Source: Bradyrhizobium barranii subsp. apii
GTDB taxonomy: Bacteria > Pseudomonadota > Alphaproteobacteria > Rhizobiales > Xanthobacteraceae
Reading direction: 5' to 3'
NCBI RefSeq assembly: GCF_011516635.5
Contig: NZ_CP096255.1
Coordinates: 9,559,501-9,623,500, forward strand
Length of the DNA: 64,000 nt
Below the pieces are notes generated by a model. That model saw only the letters and a list, made by a program, of their open reading frames with translations, was not told the DNA's origin and did no database searches. The translations under genes and the position numbers were made by a program. Numbering within the stretch: the first letter of the stretch is position 1; each line of letters starts with the position of its first letter. This document shows, piece by piece, positions 1 through 9,098 of the stretch.

Positions 1-925
1 CGAGTCCGCCAACCCGGATCACGCCTTCACGGGTCGCGATGGCGTCGAACGTCTCGATTGAGCCCGCGAGCGCACCGGTATGCGCCATCGCCGCCGCGCG
101 GCCGCCCTCGGACGAACCGAGCTTGAGCGCGATCACCGGCTTGCTTGCGGCGCGCGCGGCCTTGCAGGCGTCGCGAAACGCCTTCGTGTTGCGCACGCCT
201 TCGAGGTAGACCACGATCACCTTGATGCTCGGATCCTCGGCGAAATAGCGCATCAGGTCCGGCGTCTCGAGCCCGGCCTCGTTGCCGGTCGTCACCATGT
301 AGCCGACCCCGACGCCGCGATCGTCCAGCGCCTGCCGGATCGCCATCACGATGGCGCCGGATTGCCCGGCGATCGCCACCGCACCCTGTTCCATGGTGAC
401 GACGCGGTCGTCGATATTGGTGAAGAGCTTTTCGCCCGCGCTCAGATTGCCGAGGCAGTTCGGGCCGGTGACGGCGAGCCCCGTTTCGCGTATCGCGGCT
501 TGCAATTCGGCAGCGAGCTTCTGGCTCTCCTCATCCTGCAACTCGCTGAAGCCCGAGGTGACGATGGTGGCCGAGCGCGCGCCGGCCGCGGCGGCGTCGC
601 GGATCACCTGCACGGCAAAGCGCGCGGGCACCAGCACCAGCACGTGATCGGGCTTTTCCGGGAGGCTCGCGAAATCCTTGTAGCAGGGCACGCCCCAGAC
701 GGTGTCGCGCTTGGCGTTGACCGGATAGAGCCCGCCCTCGTAGCCGTACTTGACGAGGTTGTTCCAGATGCGCTCGGCATAATTGCCGGGCTTGTCGGTC
801 GCGCCCACCAGCACGATGTTGTGCGGGTGCAGCATGGCGTGGATGCCCTTGACGACATCGCTGGCATCGGGCGCTGAAGACCATGGACGCGGAGAAATAG
901 ACGCAGCAGGTACCTGGGCTTCCAT
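1..925 (-). CDS. Acyl-CoA synthetase (NDP-forming), N-terminal part
   Basis: The minus-strand frame is open from an ATG at 925 to the window edge, so only about the first 308 residues are present. The N-terminal region has a CoA-binding Rossmann-type domain (NIVLVGATDKPGNYAERIWN) followed by a succinyl-CoA-ligase-like domain with GPNCLGNLSAGE, AIAGQSGAI and TTGNEAG. This is the order seen in ADP-forming acetate/acyl-CoA synthetases (acetyl-CoA synthetase/Pat family), which couple acyl-CoA and acyl-phosphate or nucleotide chemistry in the cytoplasm. AGAGG precedes the ATG at good spacing, which supports the start. The C-terminal ATP-grasp half, if present, lies outside the window. Substrate cannot be told from sequence. 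Confidence 0.85.
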   Translation of the reverse strand, partial: MEAQVPAASISPRPWSSAPDASDVVKGIHAMLHPHNIVLVGATDKPGNYAERIWNNLVKYGYEGGLYPVNAKRDTVWGVPCYKDFASLPEKPDHVLVLVPARFAVQVIRDAAAAGARSATIVTSGFSELQDEESQKLAAELQAAIRETGLAVTGPNCLGNLSAGEKLFTNIDDRVVTMEQGAVAIAGQSGAIVMAIRQALDDRGVGVGYMVTTGNEAGLETPDLMRYFAEDPSIKVIVVYLEGVRNTKAFRDACKAARAASKPVIALKLGSSEGGRAAAMAHTGALAGSIETFDAIATREGVIRVGGL

Positions 926-1134
926 GGCGCTTTACCTCTTGTTGCAGCGCCCTGTCTTGCGCCGGCGTCTGGTGGGGCTGATCGTGATGGCTCCATGCCG
1001 CGTGGCGGAATGGTGCGTGCTTCGCGACAAGGCTAGCATCACCAGACTTTTGGCGAAAGTGCGAACGATCGGACGACGTGCCACGACTGCGTGACGCGCA
1101 TTCTTTCAAATGGTGATCACGCCTCTGCTATCGT

Positions 1135-2127
1135 TCAGTAACGCAGCAGGCGCAGCTTGTAGGCGTAGTGATAGCCCAATTGCTTCGCGAGATAGGAAGC
1201 GATGGCGCGCCGGATCTGCATCTGCGTCGGATCGAAGCCGAGAACGCGGCGCCGCAGGATGCCCATCTCCCTGACGCCGAGCGCGTAGGTCGAAGCCGTC
1301 TTCTGTGCATCGTGGATGCGGAAGCAGGCGAGAAATCGCGGCAGGCGCACGAATTTGAATTCCGCGGCTTGCGCCCGCAGGATGAAATCCCAATCCATCG
1401 CGTAGTGGAGGCTCTCGTCGATGGGCCCGATCCTGTCCCACACGCGCTTGCGCCAGAACATCGTCTCCTGCGGGATGTAGTCGGCATATTGCAAAGCCTT
1501 GCCGTCATGCGGCGGCAGCACAGCGCGTCCAACCTCGAGCCCCTCGCGGTCGACGAAGACGCGATGGCCGTAGACGACGTCGACATCGGGATGCGCCATG
1601 AAGTAGTCGGCGACATAGGCGAGCGCTCCGGGCAGCAGCATGTCATCGCTGTTGAGATAGGCCATGATCTCGCAATCGGCACCGGCGAAGCCGAGATTGA
1701 TGGCGTTCGACTGCCCCTTGTCCGGCTCGCTCGCCCAGCTGATGCTCTCACCTCGGCTCTTCAGGAGATCGATCGTGCCGTCGATCGAGGCGCCGTCCTG
1801 CACGTGATAAGTCAGCTTCGGATAGTTCTGACTGACGATGCTCTCGATCGTGGCGCCGAGATATTGCGCGTGATTGTAGCTCGGCGTGACCATCGTGATC
1901 CGCGGCGCATTCGCCGGGATCGCGGGCGCAGGCGGGAAGGCAGTCAGGTTGAGCAGGCGCGGCGGATATTGCTCGAAGGTCCACATCGGCGGGCGTCGCC
2001 AGAGGCTCCGCAGCGAGGATCGTCTCTGTCCGGCAGCAATGAGGTCCTGATTCCGTTCAAGGAGCGCGACACGATTTTCGAGTTGCTCCAGCCGCTGTTC
2101 GAGGCGCTGCCTGAACTCGTCGTCCAT
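1135..2127 (-). CDS. Family 2 glycosyltransferase
   Basis: A 330-residue cytoplasmic GT-A type transferase. An N-terminal stretch with coiled-coil character (about residues 8-30, EQRLEQLENRVALLE) comes before the catalytic domain. That domain opens with MVTPSYNHAQYLGATIESI at about residue 78, followed by QDGASIDGT, a metal/nucleotide-sugar binding AYLNSDDMLLPGA and the acceptor-side motif PQETMFWRKRVWDRIG. These are the usual GT2 landmarks. No membrane helices are evident, so it probably transfers a sugar to a glycan or glycolipid precursor at the inner face of the membrane. It stands alone, with about 150 bp to the sortase gene downstream. The donor and acceptor cannot be inferred. Confidence 0.88.
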   Translation of the reverse strand: MDDEFRQRLEQRLEQLENRVALLERNQDLIAAGQRRSSLRSLWRRPPMWTFEQYPPRLLNLTAFPPAPAIPANAPRITMVTPSYNHAQYLGATIESIVSQNYPKLTYHVQDGASIDGTIDLLKSRGESISWASEPDKGQSNAINLGFAGADCEIMAYLNSDDMLLPGALAYVADYFMAHPDVDVVYGHRVFVDREGLEVGRAVLPPHDGKALQYADYIPQETMFWRKRVWDRIGPIDESLHYAMDWDFILRAQAAEFKFVRLPRFLACFRIHDAQKTASTYALGVREMGILRRRVLGFDPTQMQIRRAIASYLAKQLGYHYAYKLRLLRY

Positions 2128-2280
2128 TACAGGTTGTCCTGAAAATTACAGCGTCAAAAGATCAATCGGCTGTTCTTACAGGTCTATAGGAGACGACGCC
2201 AGTTCAGCGGCCCGATCAAGCGCGGTTCCCCGGCTGTTCGGCGCGGTCTCTATCGATCCCGGATGGCCGATTGCGAACCG

Positions 2281-2850
2281 CTATTCACCTGTTTCGATCA
2301 AGGTGGCATGCAGGGTGTAGCGCTCGGGTCCGGGCGTGACGGCGTCGAAGGGCCAGCAGGTTGTGAGCACCAGTTCGACATCTTGCGCCGCGGGATCGAT
2401 GCCGGACTCATCGAAGCGAACCACAGCGGAGGAATCCGCCCGATAGCGAAAGTGCTTTCCGTCACGGCGTGTGACATCGATTACGTCACCAATGGCGACA
2501 TTCCGCAGGAAGCGGAAATGTGTATCGCGGTGCGCAGCATATACGGCAATGCCGCGCTCGCCGGCATCAGCCGTTTGGTGGATATGGCCGGGTCCGAACG
2601 CGAGGGCCTGGCCGCTGGTGCCTTCCAGCACGATCGCGCTGGCGCCGATCCGCTTCACCTCGATCCGCGCGACCGGCCAGGTGTCGGCCCATGACCACGG
2701 CTTGACCGGCTCGCCGGTCGCAACGCTCCTGTCGAACGCGCGCTCCAGCAGCACCTGCGCGAGCCATGCCTTGGCATGGATGTAGGCGCCGTCACCGAAC
2801 AGGATGAGGCCGACAAGTGCAAGAGCGAGAGGAGAGATGAAGCGGGGCAT
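2281..2850 (-). CDS. Class GN sortase
   Basis: A 189-residue membrane-anchored transpeptidase. One N-terminal helix (residues 5-20) is followed by a sortase beta-barrel with the catalytic triad visible: His107 in YAAHRDTHF, Cys165 in LTTCWPF and Arg177 in GPERY. Class GN sortases are the Gram-negative group found next to one dedicated substrate. Here the substrate gene lies just upstream on the same strand and ends in an LPKTA signal. The frame is open further upstream, but ATG 2850 has GGAAGGA just before it, whereas the longer start would read into a palindromic repeat. A strong hairpin and an intergenic repeat separate the two genes, so they may be partly uncoupled. Confidence 0.9.
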   Translation of the reverse strand: MPRFISPLALALVGLILFGDGAYIHAKAWLAQVLLERAFDRSVATGEPVKPWSWADTWPVARIEVKRIGASAIVLEGTSGQALAFGPGHIHQTADAGERGIAVYAAHRDTHFRFLRNVAIGDVIDVTRRDGKHFRYRADSSAVVRFDESGIDPAAQDVELVLTTCWPFDAVTPGPERYTLHATLIETGE

Positions 2851-2864
2851 GATGGTCCTTCCCC

Positions 2865-2950
2865 CGTCATTGCGAGCGAAGCGAAGCAATCCAGATTGTC
2901 TCCGTGGCGGCAGTCTGGATTGATTCGTCGCTTCGCTCCTCGCAATGACG
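2865..2950. repeat. Palindromic intergenic repeat, family A copy 1
   Basis: An imperfect 86-bp palindrome begins CGTCATTGCGAGCGAAGCG and ends in the reverse complement (CTCGCAATGACG). The same sequence recurs at 16057-16142 and 19755-19834. It could fold into a long hairpin in RNA from either strand. Confidence 0.9.
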
Positions 2951-2961
2951 GCTGATAAAAA

Positions 2962-3003
2962 GGCGCGCGCGGCCGTTGGTATGGGACGGGCAGCCGCGCG
3001 CGC
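2962..3003 (-). terminator. Rho-independent terminator after the sortase-target gene
   Basis: On the minus strand, 29 bases past the stop codon of the sortase target, an 11-bp perfect GC stem (2993-3003 pairs with 2963-2973) is followed directly by CTTTTTA. This is a classic intrinsic terminator and suggests that transcription of the target gene ends before the sortase gene. Confidence 0.8.
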
Positions 3004-3031
3004 TAACAGAGGAGTTCGGGGGGCTCCTCTC

Positions 3032-5296
3032 TCAAACGGCGTCAGTGAGCAAGGGCTGACGCCGGTTGAACACGTACAGGATCAGGGCGAGCACGATCAG
3101 GATGAAACCTGCGATCATCTTGAGCTCGGCTGAGGTCGCGGTCTTCGGTAGGCGGATCGCATCCGGCGCGGCGGGCGTCGGCCGCCTCGTCGTCGGCTGG
3201 TTGCGCGCATCTGCATGGCGTTCGCGCAATTGTGTGGGCGTCAGGTGCGGTCGCTCACCAAAGACCTTCTCGAAATCCCAGCCGGCCGGCAGGTTGAGCG
3301 GCAGCTCGCTGAGCTTGAGCGGCGCGCCCTCGGGGCGGCTCGGCGTCTTGTCGACCGCGACGAGGCTGGTGAGCCGCGTGACGATCTGGTGGTCGAGCGC
3401 CAGCGCCAGGATCGCCTTGTCGGAGTCTTCGGGCGTCATCTCGCGCATGGTGCGCGCAACTTCGGCGTCGCCGATCTTGCGCTTGGCCCAGAGTTTTGAC
3501 AGGCCCTTGCCTTCGGCGGCGTTTTGCAGCGGCAGCGTCACCGACCACGGGCGGTCGCCGACGCGTCCCTTGATCTCGAGCGAGCCGGCGAGCTTGTCGA
3601 GCTTTGCCGCCAGCACCAGCGGCTCGTCGCGATAGACGTCAGGAATGATCGCAGGCGTCACGTCCGCCTTGGCGTCGGAGAACTTTACGCTGAGGCCGGT
3701 CACGGCCGGGTTTTCCAGCTTGGCGAACAGGCCGCGCATGCGCTCCTCGACCTGCTCGACGGAGCCGATATGGGTGAAGGCGCCGCGGCCGAGCTCGGCG
3801 GCGCGCGTCATCAGATAGGTATTGGGCGCGGATCCGATGCCGACCATGAACACGCGGGAGCGGCCCCTCATCGCAGTGATCGTTTCGAACAATTGCTGCT
3901 CGTTGCCGATCGCGCCGTCGGTCAGGAACACCACCTGGCGGACCATGCTGGTGTCGCCAGCCTTGTCGGTCAGAGCCGCGCGCATCGCCGGCACCATCTC
4001 GGTGCCGCCGCGGGCCTGCAAGGCACTGACGAACGACGTGGCTTCACCGACATGCGTGGCGTCGGCCGGCACGGAGGCCGGGAACAGCACGTCCATGGTG
4101 TCGTCGAAGCGGATGACGTTGAAGCGGTCGCTCGGTTGAAGGCGAGAGAGCGCGTAAGTCAGGCTGGCCTTGGCCTGAACGATCGACGTACCGCCCATCG
4201 AGCCCGAATTGTCGATCACGAACACGACCTCGCGCGGCAGCGGCTTTTGCGTCGCCTGCTCGGCACCGGGCGGGGTGACGAAGGCGAGCAAATAATCGGC
4301 ATCGCCGATACGCTCGCGGAACAGCCCAACGGACGGTGCCTTCTCCGCAGCCGGCTTCCAGGTCAGCTCGAAATCGCGGTCGGCGGCCACGGCGCCGTCA
4401 GCGAGCGTGACGATTCGCGTCGCATTGTCCGGGCTCTCGACCTTGACGTTATGGTGGTGACTCCTGACCTCGCCGAGCGCGAAGCCTGCCTTCAGGCGCA
4501 CGGTGATGCTGGTCGGATTGACCGGCGCGTTCCTGGCGGGATCCAGCACCGGCGGCGAGATGCGGTCGCGGTCCGGCACCGGCTCCGAATTGGTCACGCC
4601 CCAGCCCGAGCCGTCCTTGCGGAAGTCGACGCTCTGCACGATCGGCGCCGGATTGTAGCGCGGCCCGACCACCAGCGGCAGCCGCAGCGAATACTCATTG
4701 CCGGATTGATGCACCGGCTCCTGATATTCGATCTGCACCAGCACGGTTTCGCCGGGACCGATATTGGCGACCGAATTGGTGAAGATGTTCGGCCGCTCCT
4801 GCTCCGTGAGCGCAGCCTTCTGGCCGGCGCGCTTCGCCTGCTCGTAGATCACGCGTGCCTGCTGCCGCTCCTTGATGTCGCCGATGATGACGCGGTCGCC
4901 GACCACCATCTTCAGCGTGTCGACGGCGCCGCCGGCGGGAAGCGGATAAACGTAGGTCGCCTCGACCCAGTCCTTGGTCGGATTGCGGAAGACCTGGGTA
5001 ACGCGGGCGTGCAGCGTCGGGCCTGATACCGTGATGTCGACGTCGATGCCGAGGCGGATCGCCTCCGTGGTGGCACCGTCCTCCTTCAGGAGAAGGGTGC
5101 CGGATTTGGCATCGCCGGGCTGGAGCAGGCTGGCCTGCTCCGTCGTCGCCGACCATCCGGGCTCAAGACTCACGAGCAGGGCCACGAAGGCGACCAGCAT
5201 CACCGCGATGCCCTGCACCAGAAGAAACAATCCGAGCTTGATCAGCCGCCCCAGCATGGGGTGCTCGTCGCTGTCGGCTGTGTCGTAGCTATCCAT
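3032..5296 (-). CDS. Sortase target protein with VIT and VWA domains, LPKTA tail
   Basis: A 754-residue surface or envelope protein of the kind called marine proteobacterial sortase target protein. Visible parts are an N-terminal membrane helix (about 20-44), a vault/inter-alpha-trypsin (VIT) domain (about 78-195), and a von Willebrand A domain from about 355 whose MIDAS metal site reads DNSGSMG at 362-368. A proline-rich stretch is followed by the sorting signal LPKTA at 716-720, a hydrophobic helix and a short tail containing NRR. The sortase should cleave at LPKT and fix the protein in the envelope. ATG 5296 has GGGAG upstream. The longer frame to 5422 adds residues with no family similarity. 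Ligand unknown. Confidence 0.9.
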   Translation of the reverse strand: MDSYDTADSDEHPMLGRLIKLGLFLLVQGIAVMLVAFVALLVSLEPGWSATTEQASLLQPGDAKSGTLLLKEDGATTEAIRLGIDVDITVSGPTLHARVTQVFRNPTKDWVEATYVYPLPAGGAVDTLKMVVGDRVIIGDIKERQQARVIYEQAKRAGQKAALTEQERPNIFTNSVANIGPGETVLVQIEYQEPVHQSGNEYSLRLPLVVGPRYNPAPIVQSVDFRKDGSGWGVTNSEPVPDRDRISPPVLDPARNAPVNPTSITVRLKAGFALGEVRSHHHNVKVESPDNATRIVTLADGAVAADRDFELTWKPAAEKAPSVGLFRERIGDADYLLAFVTPPGAEQATQKPLPREVVFVIDNSGSMGGTSIVQAKASLTYALSRLQPSDRFNVIRFDDTMDVLFPASVPADATHVGEATSFVSALQARGGTEMVPAMRAALTDKAGDTSMVRQVVFLTDGAIGNEQQLFETITAMRGRSRVFMVGIGSAPNTYLMTRAAELGRGAFTHIGSVEQVEERMRGLFAKLENPAVTGLSVKFSDAKADVTPAIIPDVYRDEPLVLAAKLDKLAGSLEIKGRVGDRPWSVTLPLQNAAEGKGLSKLWAKRKIGDAEVARTMREMTPEDSDKAILALALDHQIVTRLTSLVAVDKTPSRPEGAPLKLSELPLNLPAGWDFEKVFGERPHLTPTQLRERHADARNQPTTRRPTPAAPDAIRLPKTATSAELKMIAGFILIVLALILYVFNRRQPLLTDAV

Positions 5297-5430
5297 TTCG
5301 CCTGCTCCCGAAGGGTGTTCGCTGGCTCGGAGCATCCGTCGGGAGCGCCTGAATGCGCGAGCAGAATGATCGGCAATGTTCCGCCGCGGCCGGCCCCGGC
5401 AGGCCAAGGCCGGGATCGCCATGTACGGTT

Positions 5431-5459
5431 TTGTGCTGGCTTGTCCGCCCTGCTAGACT
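5431..5459 (+). promoter_or_regulatory. Possible sigma-70-type promoter for the XRE gene
   Basis: TTGTGC at 5431 and TAGACT at 5454 are separated by 17 bases and sit just upstream of the XRE regulator. The match to consensus is only moderate, and the implied leader would be very short. Confidence 0.25.
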
Positions 5460-5483
5460 TGCGTCCGTGGAGCAGGGTTGACG

Positions 5484-6254
5484 ATGCAGACGCAGGATAA
5501 AGTCACCGACAGGCAGCTTTCGGACGAGCAGAGCCGCGAGATCGCGGAGACCATTCGCGAGGAACTCGCCAGGCGCCGGATTTCCCGGCAAGCGTTGGCC
5601 GAGCAGGCCAAGCTCAGCCTGTCGACGCTGGAGAAGGTGCTCGGTGGCCGGCGGCCGTTCACGCTGGCAACGACCGTGCGACTGGAGCAGGCGCTGGGCG
5701 TCTCCTTGCGTAAAAGCGCCGCCGTGGTGACGCCTCCGGCCGCAAACGATGTCGCGCCCGACAGCCTCGGCTCTTATGCGCATCGCGCGGTGACCTGGCT
5801 CGAGGACGTCTACATCACGCTGCGGCCGTCCTTCGGCGACAAGGATGCGATCTTCGCTTATCGCACCGAGATCGTCTGGGAGCCGAAGGTGTCTTCGCTG
5901 GTGTTCCGTGAGGGCGAGCGGACCGATGCCGCCTATGAGCACACCGGCGAGGTTGCGGTGCCGCATCAGTCCGGCTTCATCTATCTCGTCATCATCAAGC
6001 ACGGCCAGCACCGCGTGATCACGGTGTCGCGGCCGACGGTTGCCGGCGAGATGTACGGCATCATCTCGACGCTCCGCGCCGGACCCGGCTCGCAATTGAC
6101 GCCGATCGCAGCGCCGATCGCCTATGTGCCGCTCCGCAACGTCGCGAAGCCGTCCCTGGGACGGGTCGGCCCCGACGATGCCAACCACGCATTGTATGGA
6201 AAGCATCTGCGCCGAACGGTGGAGGAATCGTTCGCGTTGTTTCTGTCGGTATAG
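5484..6254 (+). CDS. XRE-family transcriptional regulator
   Basis: A 256-residue regulator. Residues about 18-72 form a helix-turn-helix (ALAEQAKLSLSTLEKVL). A linker and a C-terminal domain of about 160 residues of unknown fold follow, beginning LGSYAHRAVTWLEDVYITL, which may sense a ligand or mediate dimerisation. It is divergent from the sortase-target gene, with 187 bp between the two starts, so it could control that gene, itself, or both. A TTG six bases upstream could also serve as start. ATG 5484 has GGAG at a reasonable distance and was preferred. Confidence 0.82.
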   Translation: MQTQDKVTDRQLSDEQSREIAETIREELARRRISRQALAEQAKLSLSTLEKVLGGRRPFTLATTVRLEQALGVSLRKSAAVVTPPAANDVAPDSLGSYAHRAVTWLEDVYITLRPSFGDKDAIFAYRTEIVWEPKVSSLVFREGERTDAAYEHTGEVAVPHQSGFIYLVIIKHGQHRVITVSRPTVAGEMYGIISTLRAGPGSQLTPIAAPIAYVPLRNVAKPSLGRVGPDDANHALYGKHLRRTVEESFALFLSV

Positions 6255-6302
6255 TCCGCGAGAAAGAGTCCGGAATGGCGTCGCGTGCGTCTATAAGGGA
6301 AC

Positions 6303-7793
6303 ATGCAGGACGTGCCCGCACCATACGGCGGTGAATTTCCGCTGTTCTCCATCATCATCCCGCTGGAACATCACCGCGGGCAGTGGGAGCTGTCCTGGCT
6401 CGGCTGGACGTCGCAGACCGCCGACAAATCGCTTTACGAAATCATCCTGGTGGTGCCGCCTGATTTCGAGGCACTCAACGAGCTGAAGGCGCTGGCCGGC
6501 GGCAAAGCGCGCCTCGAATTCACCAATTCGGACCATGACATCGGGCTCTGCGCCTTCGGCGCCGCCAAGGCCCGCGGCAAATATCTGTTCTTTACGGAGT
6601 CGCATTGCCGGCCCGAGCCTGACGTGATGGAGGCCTGCATCCGCGCGATCGGCGCGCGTCCCGACTGGGCTGGGTTCTCCTGTCAGTCGGTGCCGATCTG
6701 CCATAACCGGCTGTCCGTGGCGGAGGCCGCCATGTACCAGGCCGACATCGAGTTCGGCATGAAGCAGCATCCCTGGCGCAAGGTGCTGGACCAGTGCTTC
6801 GTGACGCGGCGCGACGCCTATTGGGAATGCGGCGGCCTGCGTGAGGAGCTCGGTCATTTCGCCGAATGGGTGCTCGCCGCCGCGTATCACGCGAGGGGCC
6901 ATACGATCGGCTATCTCGAGGAGGCGCGCTTCCATCACTACTATATCGGCGAAATCGGCGAGCTGAAGACATTCACGCTCGATTTCGTGCGGGGCGAGAT
7001 CCGCTATCTCAGCGAAGCGCGCAACGATCCCGGCAGCGAGCTGCTCGAAACTCCGGTCGAGTGGAGCAGCCGCGGCGATTTCAAAGTCGCGCTGGCGCGC
7101 AGCGCCCTTGGTGCACGGATGCGCGCCGGCCGCGTGACAAGCGAAGGCCTGCAGGCGATCGGGCGTTGGGGCGCGATCGCACTGGCCGGCGACCGCCTTG
7201 CGCTTGGTCTTGCACGTTTGGCGGCAGGCTATGCGCGCTGCAGCCTGACCCTGCTCACCATGGGCGGCTCTCGCGGCAGCATCGCGCGCTGGCTGAAGCG
7301 TTATATCGCCGCGCTGATCCACTATCAGCGCCTCCATTCTATCCGTGGCATTCGGGGGAGCCTTGGCGGAGCTGCGCAGAGTCTCGGCGATCAGATGGTC
7401 GCACAGGCCGGCTTCCATGCCTGGGAGGTCTGGCAGAGCCGCAGCTTCCGCTGGAGCGAGCCGGAAGCCGCCTTGCGGATCGAGGCGCCGCCTGGGCGCA
7501 CCATCATTCGCATCGCGTCGCCGGAGATTCGCGGGCCGCTGGATCGGATCGGCGTGCAGTTCTATCTCGACGGCGTGCGCGTTGCGGATACCGCGACCGC
7601 GATCGACGCGGGTGCCTTCGTTCTTCAGCTCGATCTGCCGCCATCGGGCAGGGCGATCCTGGCATGGGCCTGTCCGCGCTTTGCGGCCATCGATGACCCG
7701 CGCCGGCTCGGCCTGCCGGTCGCGGGGATCGACGTCAGTGCAGGCGAAGACGTCAGCTGCACGTCTCCGCCCGTTGCTGCGATGCGTGGCTAG
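6303..7793 (+). CDS. Family 2 glycosyltransferase with C-terminal extension
   Basis: A 496-residue protein. The first 230 or so residues are GT2-like: FSIIIPLEHHRGQW, then KYLFFTESHCRPEPDVME in place of the usual DXD region, and a receptor region QCFVTRRDAYWECGGLREE. The rest has an alpha-helical middle part and a beta-rich C-terminal module (about 375-480) that may bind carbohydrate. The catalytic DXD is replaced by ESHCRPE, as in some GT2 subgroups. It starts 48 bp after the XRE gene with AAGGGA close to the ATG. Its TAG stop overlaps by four bases the TAG of the converging binding-protein gene. Acceptor unknown. Confidence 0.8.
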   Translation: MQDVPAPYGGEFPLFSIIIPLEHHRGQWELSWLGWTSQTADKSLYEIILVVPPDFEALNELKALAGGKARLEFTNSDHDIGLCAFGAAKARGKYLFFTESHCRPEPDVMEACIRAIGARPDWAGFSCQSVPICHNRLSVAEAAMYQADIEFGMKQHPWRKVLDQCFVTRRDAYWECGGLREELGHFAEWVLAAAYHARGHTIGYLEEARFHHYYIGEIGELKTFTLDFVRGEIRYLSEARNDPGSELLETPVEWSSRGDFKVALARSALGARMRAGRVTSEGLQAIGRWGAIALAGDRLALGLARLAAGYARCSLTLLTMGGSRGSIARWLKRYIAALIHYQRLHSIRGIRGSLGGAAQSLGDQMVAQAGFHAWEVWQSRSFRWSEPEAALRIEAPPGRTIIRIASPEIRGPLDRIGVQFYLDGVRVADTATAIDAGAFVLQLDLPPSGRAILAWACPRFAAIDDPRRLGLPVAGIDVSAGEDVSCTSPPVAAMRG

Positions 7794-9010
7794 CCGCCCG
7801 TTTCGGCGCTGATGATGTCGCCGAACAGCTCCCACTGGCCCTTCTTGAACCGCCACATCTTGAGCTGCTCGATCGGCGCGAAGTCGGTAGATGAGGTGTT
7901 GATCTTGATCCCCGGGATCAGCGTATCAGGGACGAAGTCCTTCAGGCTCGCGGCCTGCTTCATCACGTTCTCACGGGTCAGATTATCGCCCGACTGCTTC
8001 AGCACCTGCACCATCGTTTGGGCTGCGGCATAGGCGTACACCAGATTGGCGTCCGAGATGTTCGCACCGGGCATGTACTTGTCGATGAAGGTCATGAACT
8101 TCTTCATGCCCTCGTCGTCCTTCCACTGCGGATCCGACGCATCCTTCAGATAACCGGCCGACAACACGCCTTCGGATGCCTCGAGGCCGGCCGGCTTCAT
8201 CACCGCGCCGATCGAGACCGAGACGTCGGTCATCAGGTGCATCGGCTTCCACTCCAGCTCGGCGATCTTCTTGATGGCCTGGGCCGCGAATTTCGGGGTC
8301 GCGATGTTCACGAAGACATCGGCACCGGTGCCCTTGAGCTTGACGATGTGGGCATCGATCGACGGCTCCGAGGTCTCGTAGCTCTCTTCGGCCACGATCA
8401 GCTTCGACGCCTTTTCGCCGAACACGTCCTTGATGCCGGCGAGGTAGTCTTTGCCGAAATCGTCGTTGGCATAGAAGATCGCGACCTTCGCGTCCGGCTT
8501 CTCCTTCAGAATGTATTTTGCGAAGATTTGTGCCTCGACCCGGTAGCTGGGCTGGAAGCCCATGGTCCAGGGAAAGTTCTTCGGGTCGTTCCACTTGCTG
8601 GCGCCGGTGGCGAGGAAGAGCTGCGGCACCTTCTTTGAATTGTGATACTTCTGCACGGCGGTCTGGGTCGGCGTGCCCAGCGCGTTGAACACCAGGAAAA
8701 CCTCGTCGCTCTCGATCAGCTTGCGGATCTGCTCCACGGTCTTCGGCGGCGAGTAGCCGTCATCATAGGAAATCCAGTTGATCTTGCGGCCGTTGATGCC
8801 GCCCTGGTCGTTGATCATCTTGAAATAGGCTTCCTCGGTCTTGCCGATGATGCCGTAGGCGGACGCGGGACCGGAATAGGCCTCGACATTGCCGATCCTG
8901 ATCTCGGTGTCGGTGACGCCGGTGTCGTACGCCTTCTGCGCATATGCGGACGGGGTCGCAAGCAGCGTCAACGCCGTTGCTGCGGCAAGCAGGGAGAGTT
9001 TCTTGTTCAT
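7790..9010 (-). CDS. Branched-chain amino-acid type ABC substrate-binding protein
   Basis: A 406-residue periplasmic binding protein of the Leu/Ile/Val (Peripla_BP_6) type, with a Sec signal peptide (MNKKLSLLAAATALTLLATPSAYA). The mature part has paired Rossmann-like lobes: IRIGNVEAYSGPASAYGIIG, GGINGRKINWISYDDGYSPP and FYANDDFGKDYLAGIKD. No permease or ATPase for it is nearby, so it works with a transporter encoded elsewhere or as an orphan sensor partner. The frame is open upstream to 9265, but the signal peptide fixes ATG 9010. It follows an acyl-CoA ligase gene on the same strand, which suggests the ligand may be an aromatic or branched organic acid rather than an amino acid. This is inference. 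Confidence 0.88.
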   Translation of the reverse strand: MNKKLSLLAAATALTLLATPSAYAQKAYDTGVTDTEIRIGNVEAYSGPASAYGIIGKTEEAYFKMINDQGGINGRKINWISYDDGYSPPKTVEQIRKLIESDEVFLVFNALGTPTQTAVQKYHNSKKVPQLFLATGASKWNDPKNFPWTMGFQPSYRVEAQIFAKYILKEKPDAKVAIFYANDDFGKDYLAGIKDVFGEKASKLIVAEESYETSEPSIDAHIVKLKGTGADVFVNIATPKFAAQAIKKIAELEWKPMHLMTDVSVSIGAVMKPAGLEASEGVLSAGYLKDASDPQWKDDEGMKKFMTFIDKYMPGANISDANLVYAYAAAQTMVQVLKQSGDNLTRENVMKQAASLKDFVPDTLIPGIKINTSSTDFAPIEQLKMWRFKKGQWELFGDIISAETGG

Positions 9011-9074
9011 GAAAATTCCTTGGGGTTTTCTTTGCGGTTTCTTCTGGGTTGGAGCAGGCACGTCAGAAACGAAG

Positions 9075-9095
9075 AAGCGCCCGCAAGGGGCGCTT
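9075..9095 (-). terminator. Hairpin after the acyl-CoA ligase gene
   Basis: An 8-bp perfect stem (AAGCGCCC with GGGCGCTT, five-base loop) lies just after the stop of the ligase gene on the minus strand. The tail is CTTCTTCGTTT, only weakly U-rich, so termination is plausible but not certain. Confidence 0.5.
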
Positions 9096-9098
9096 TGA

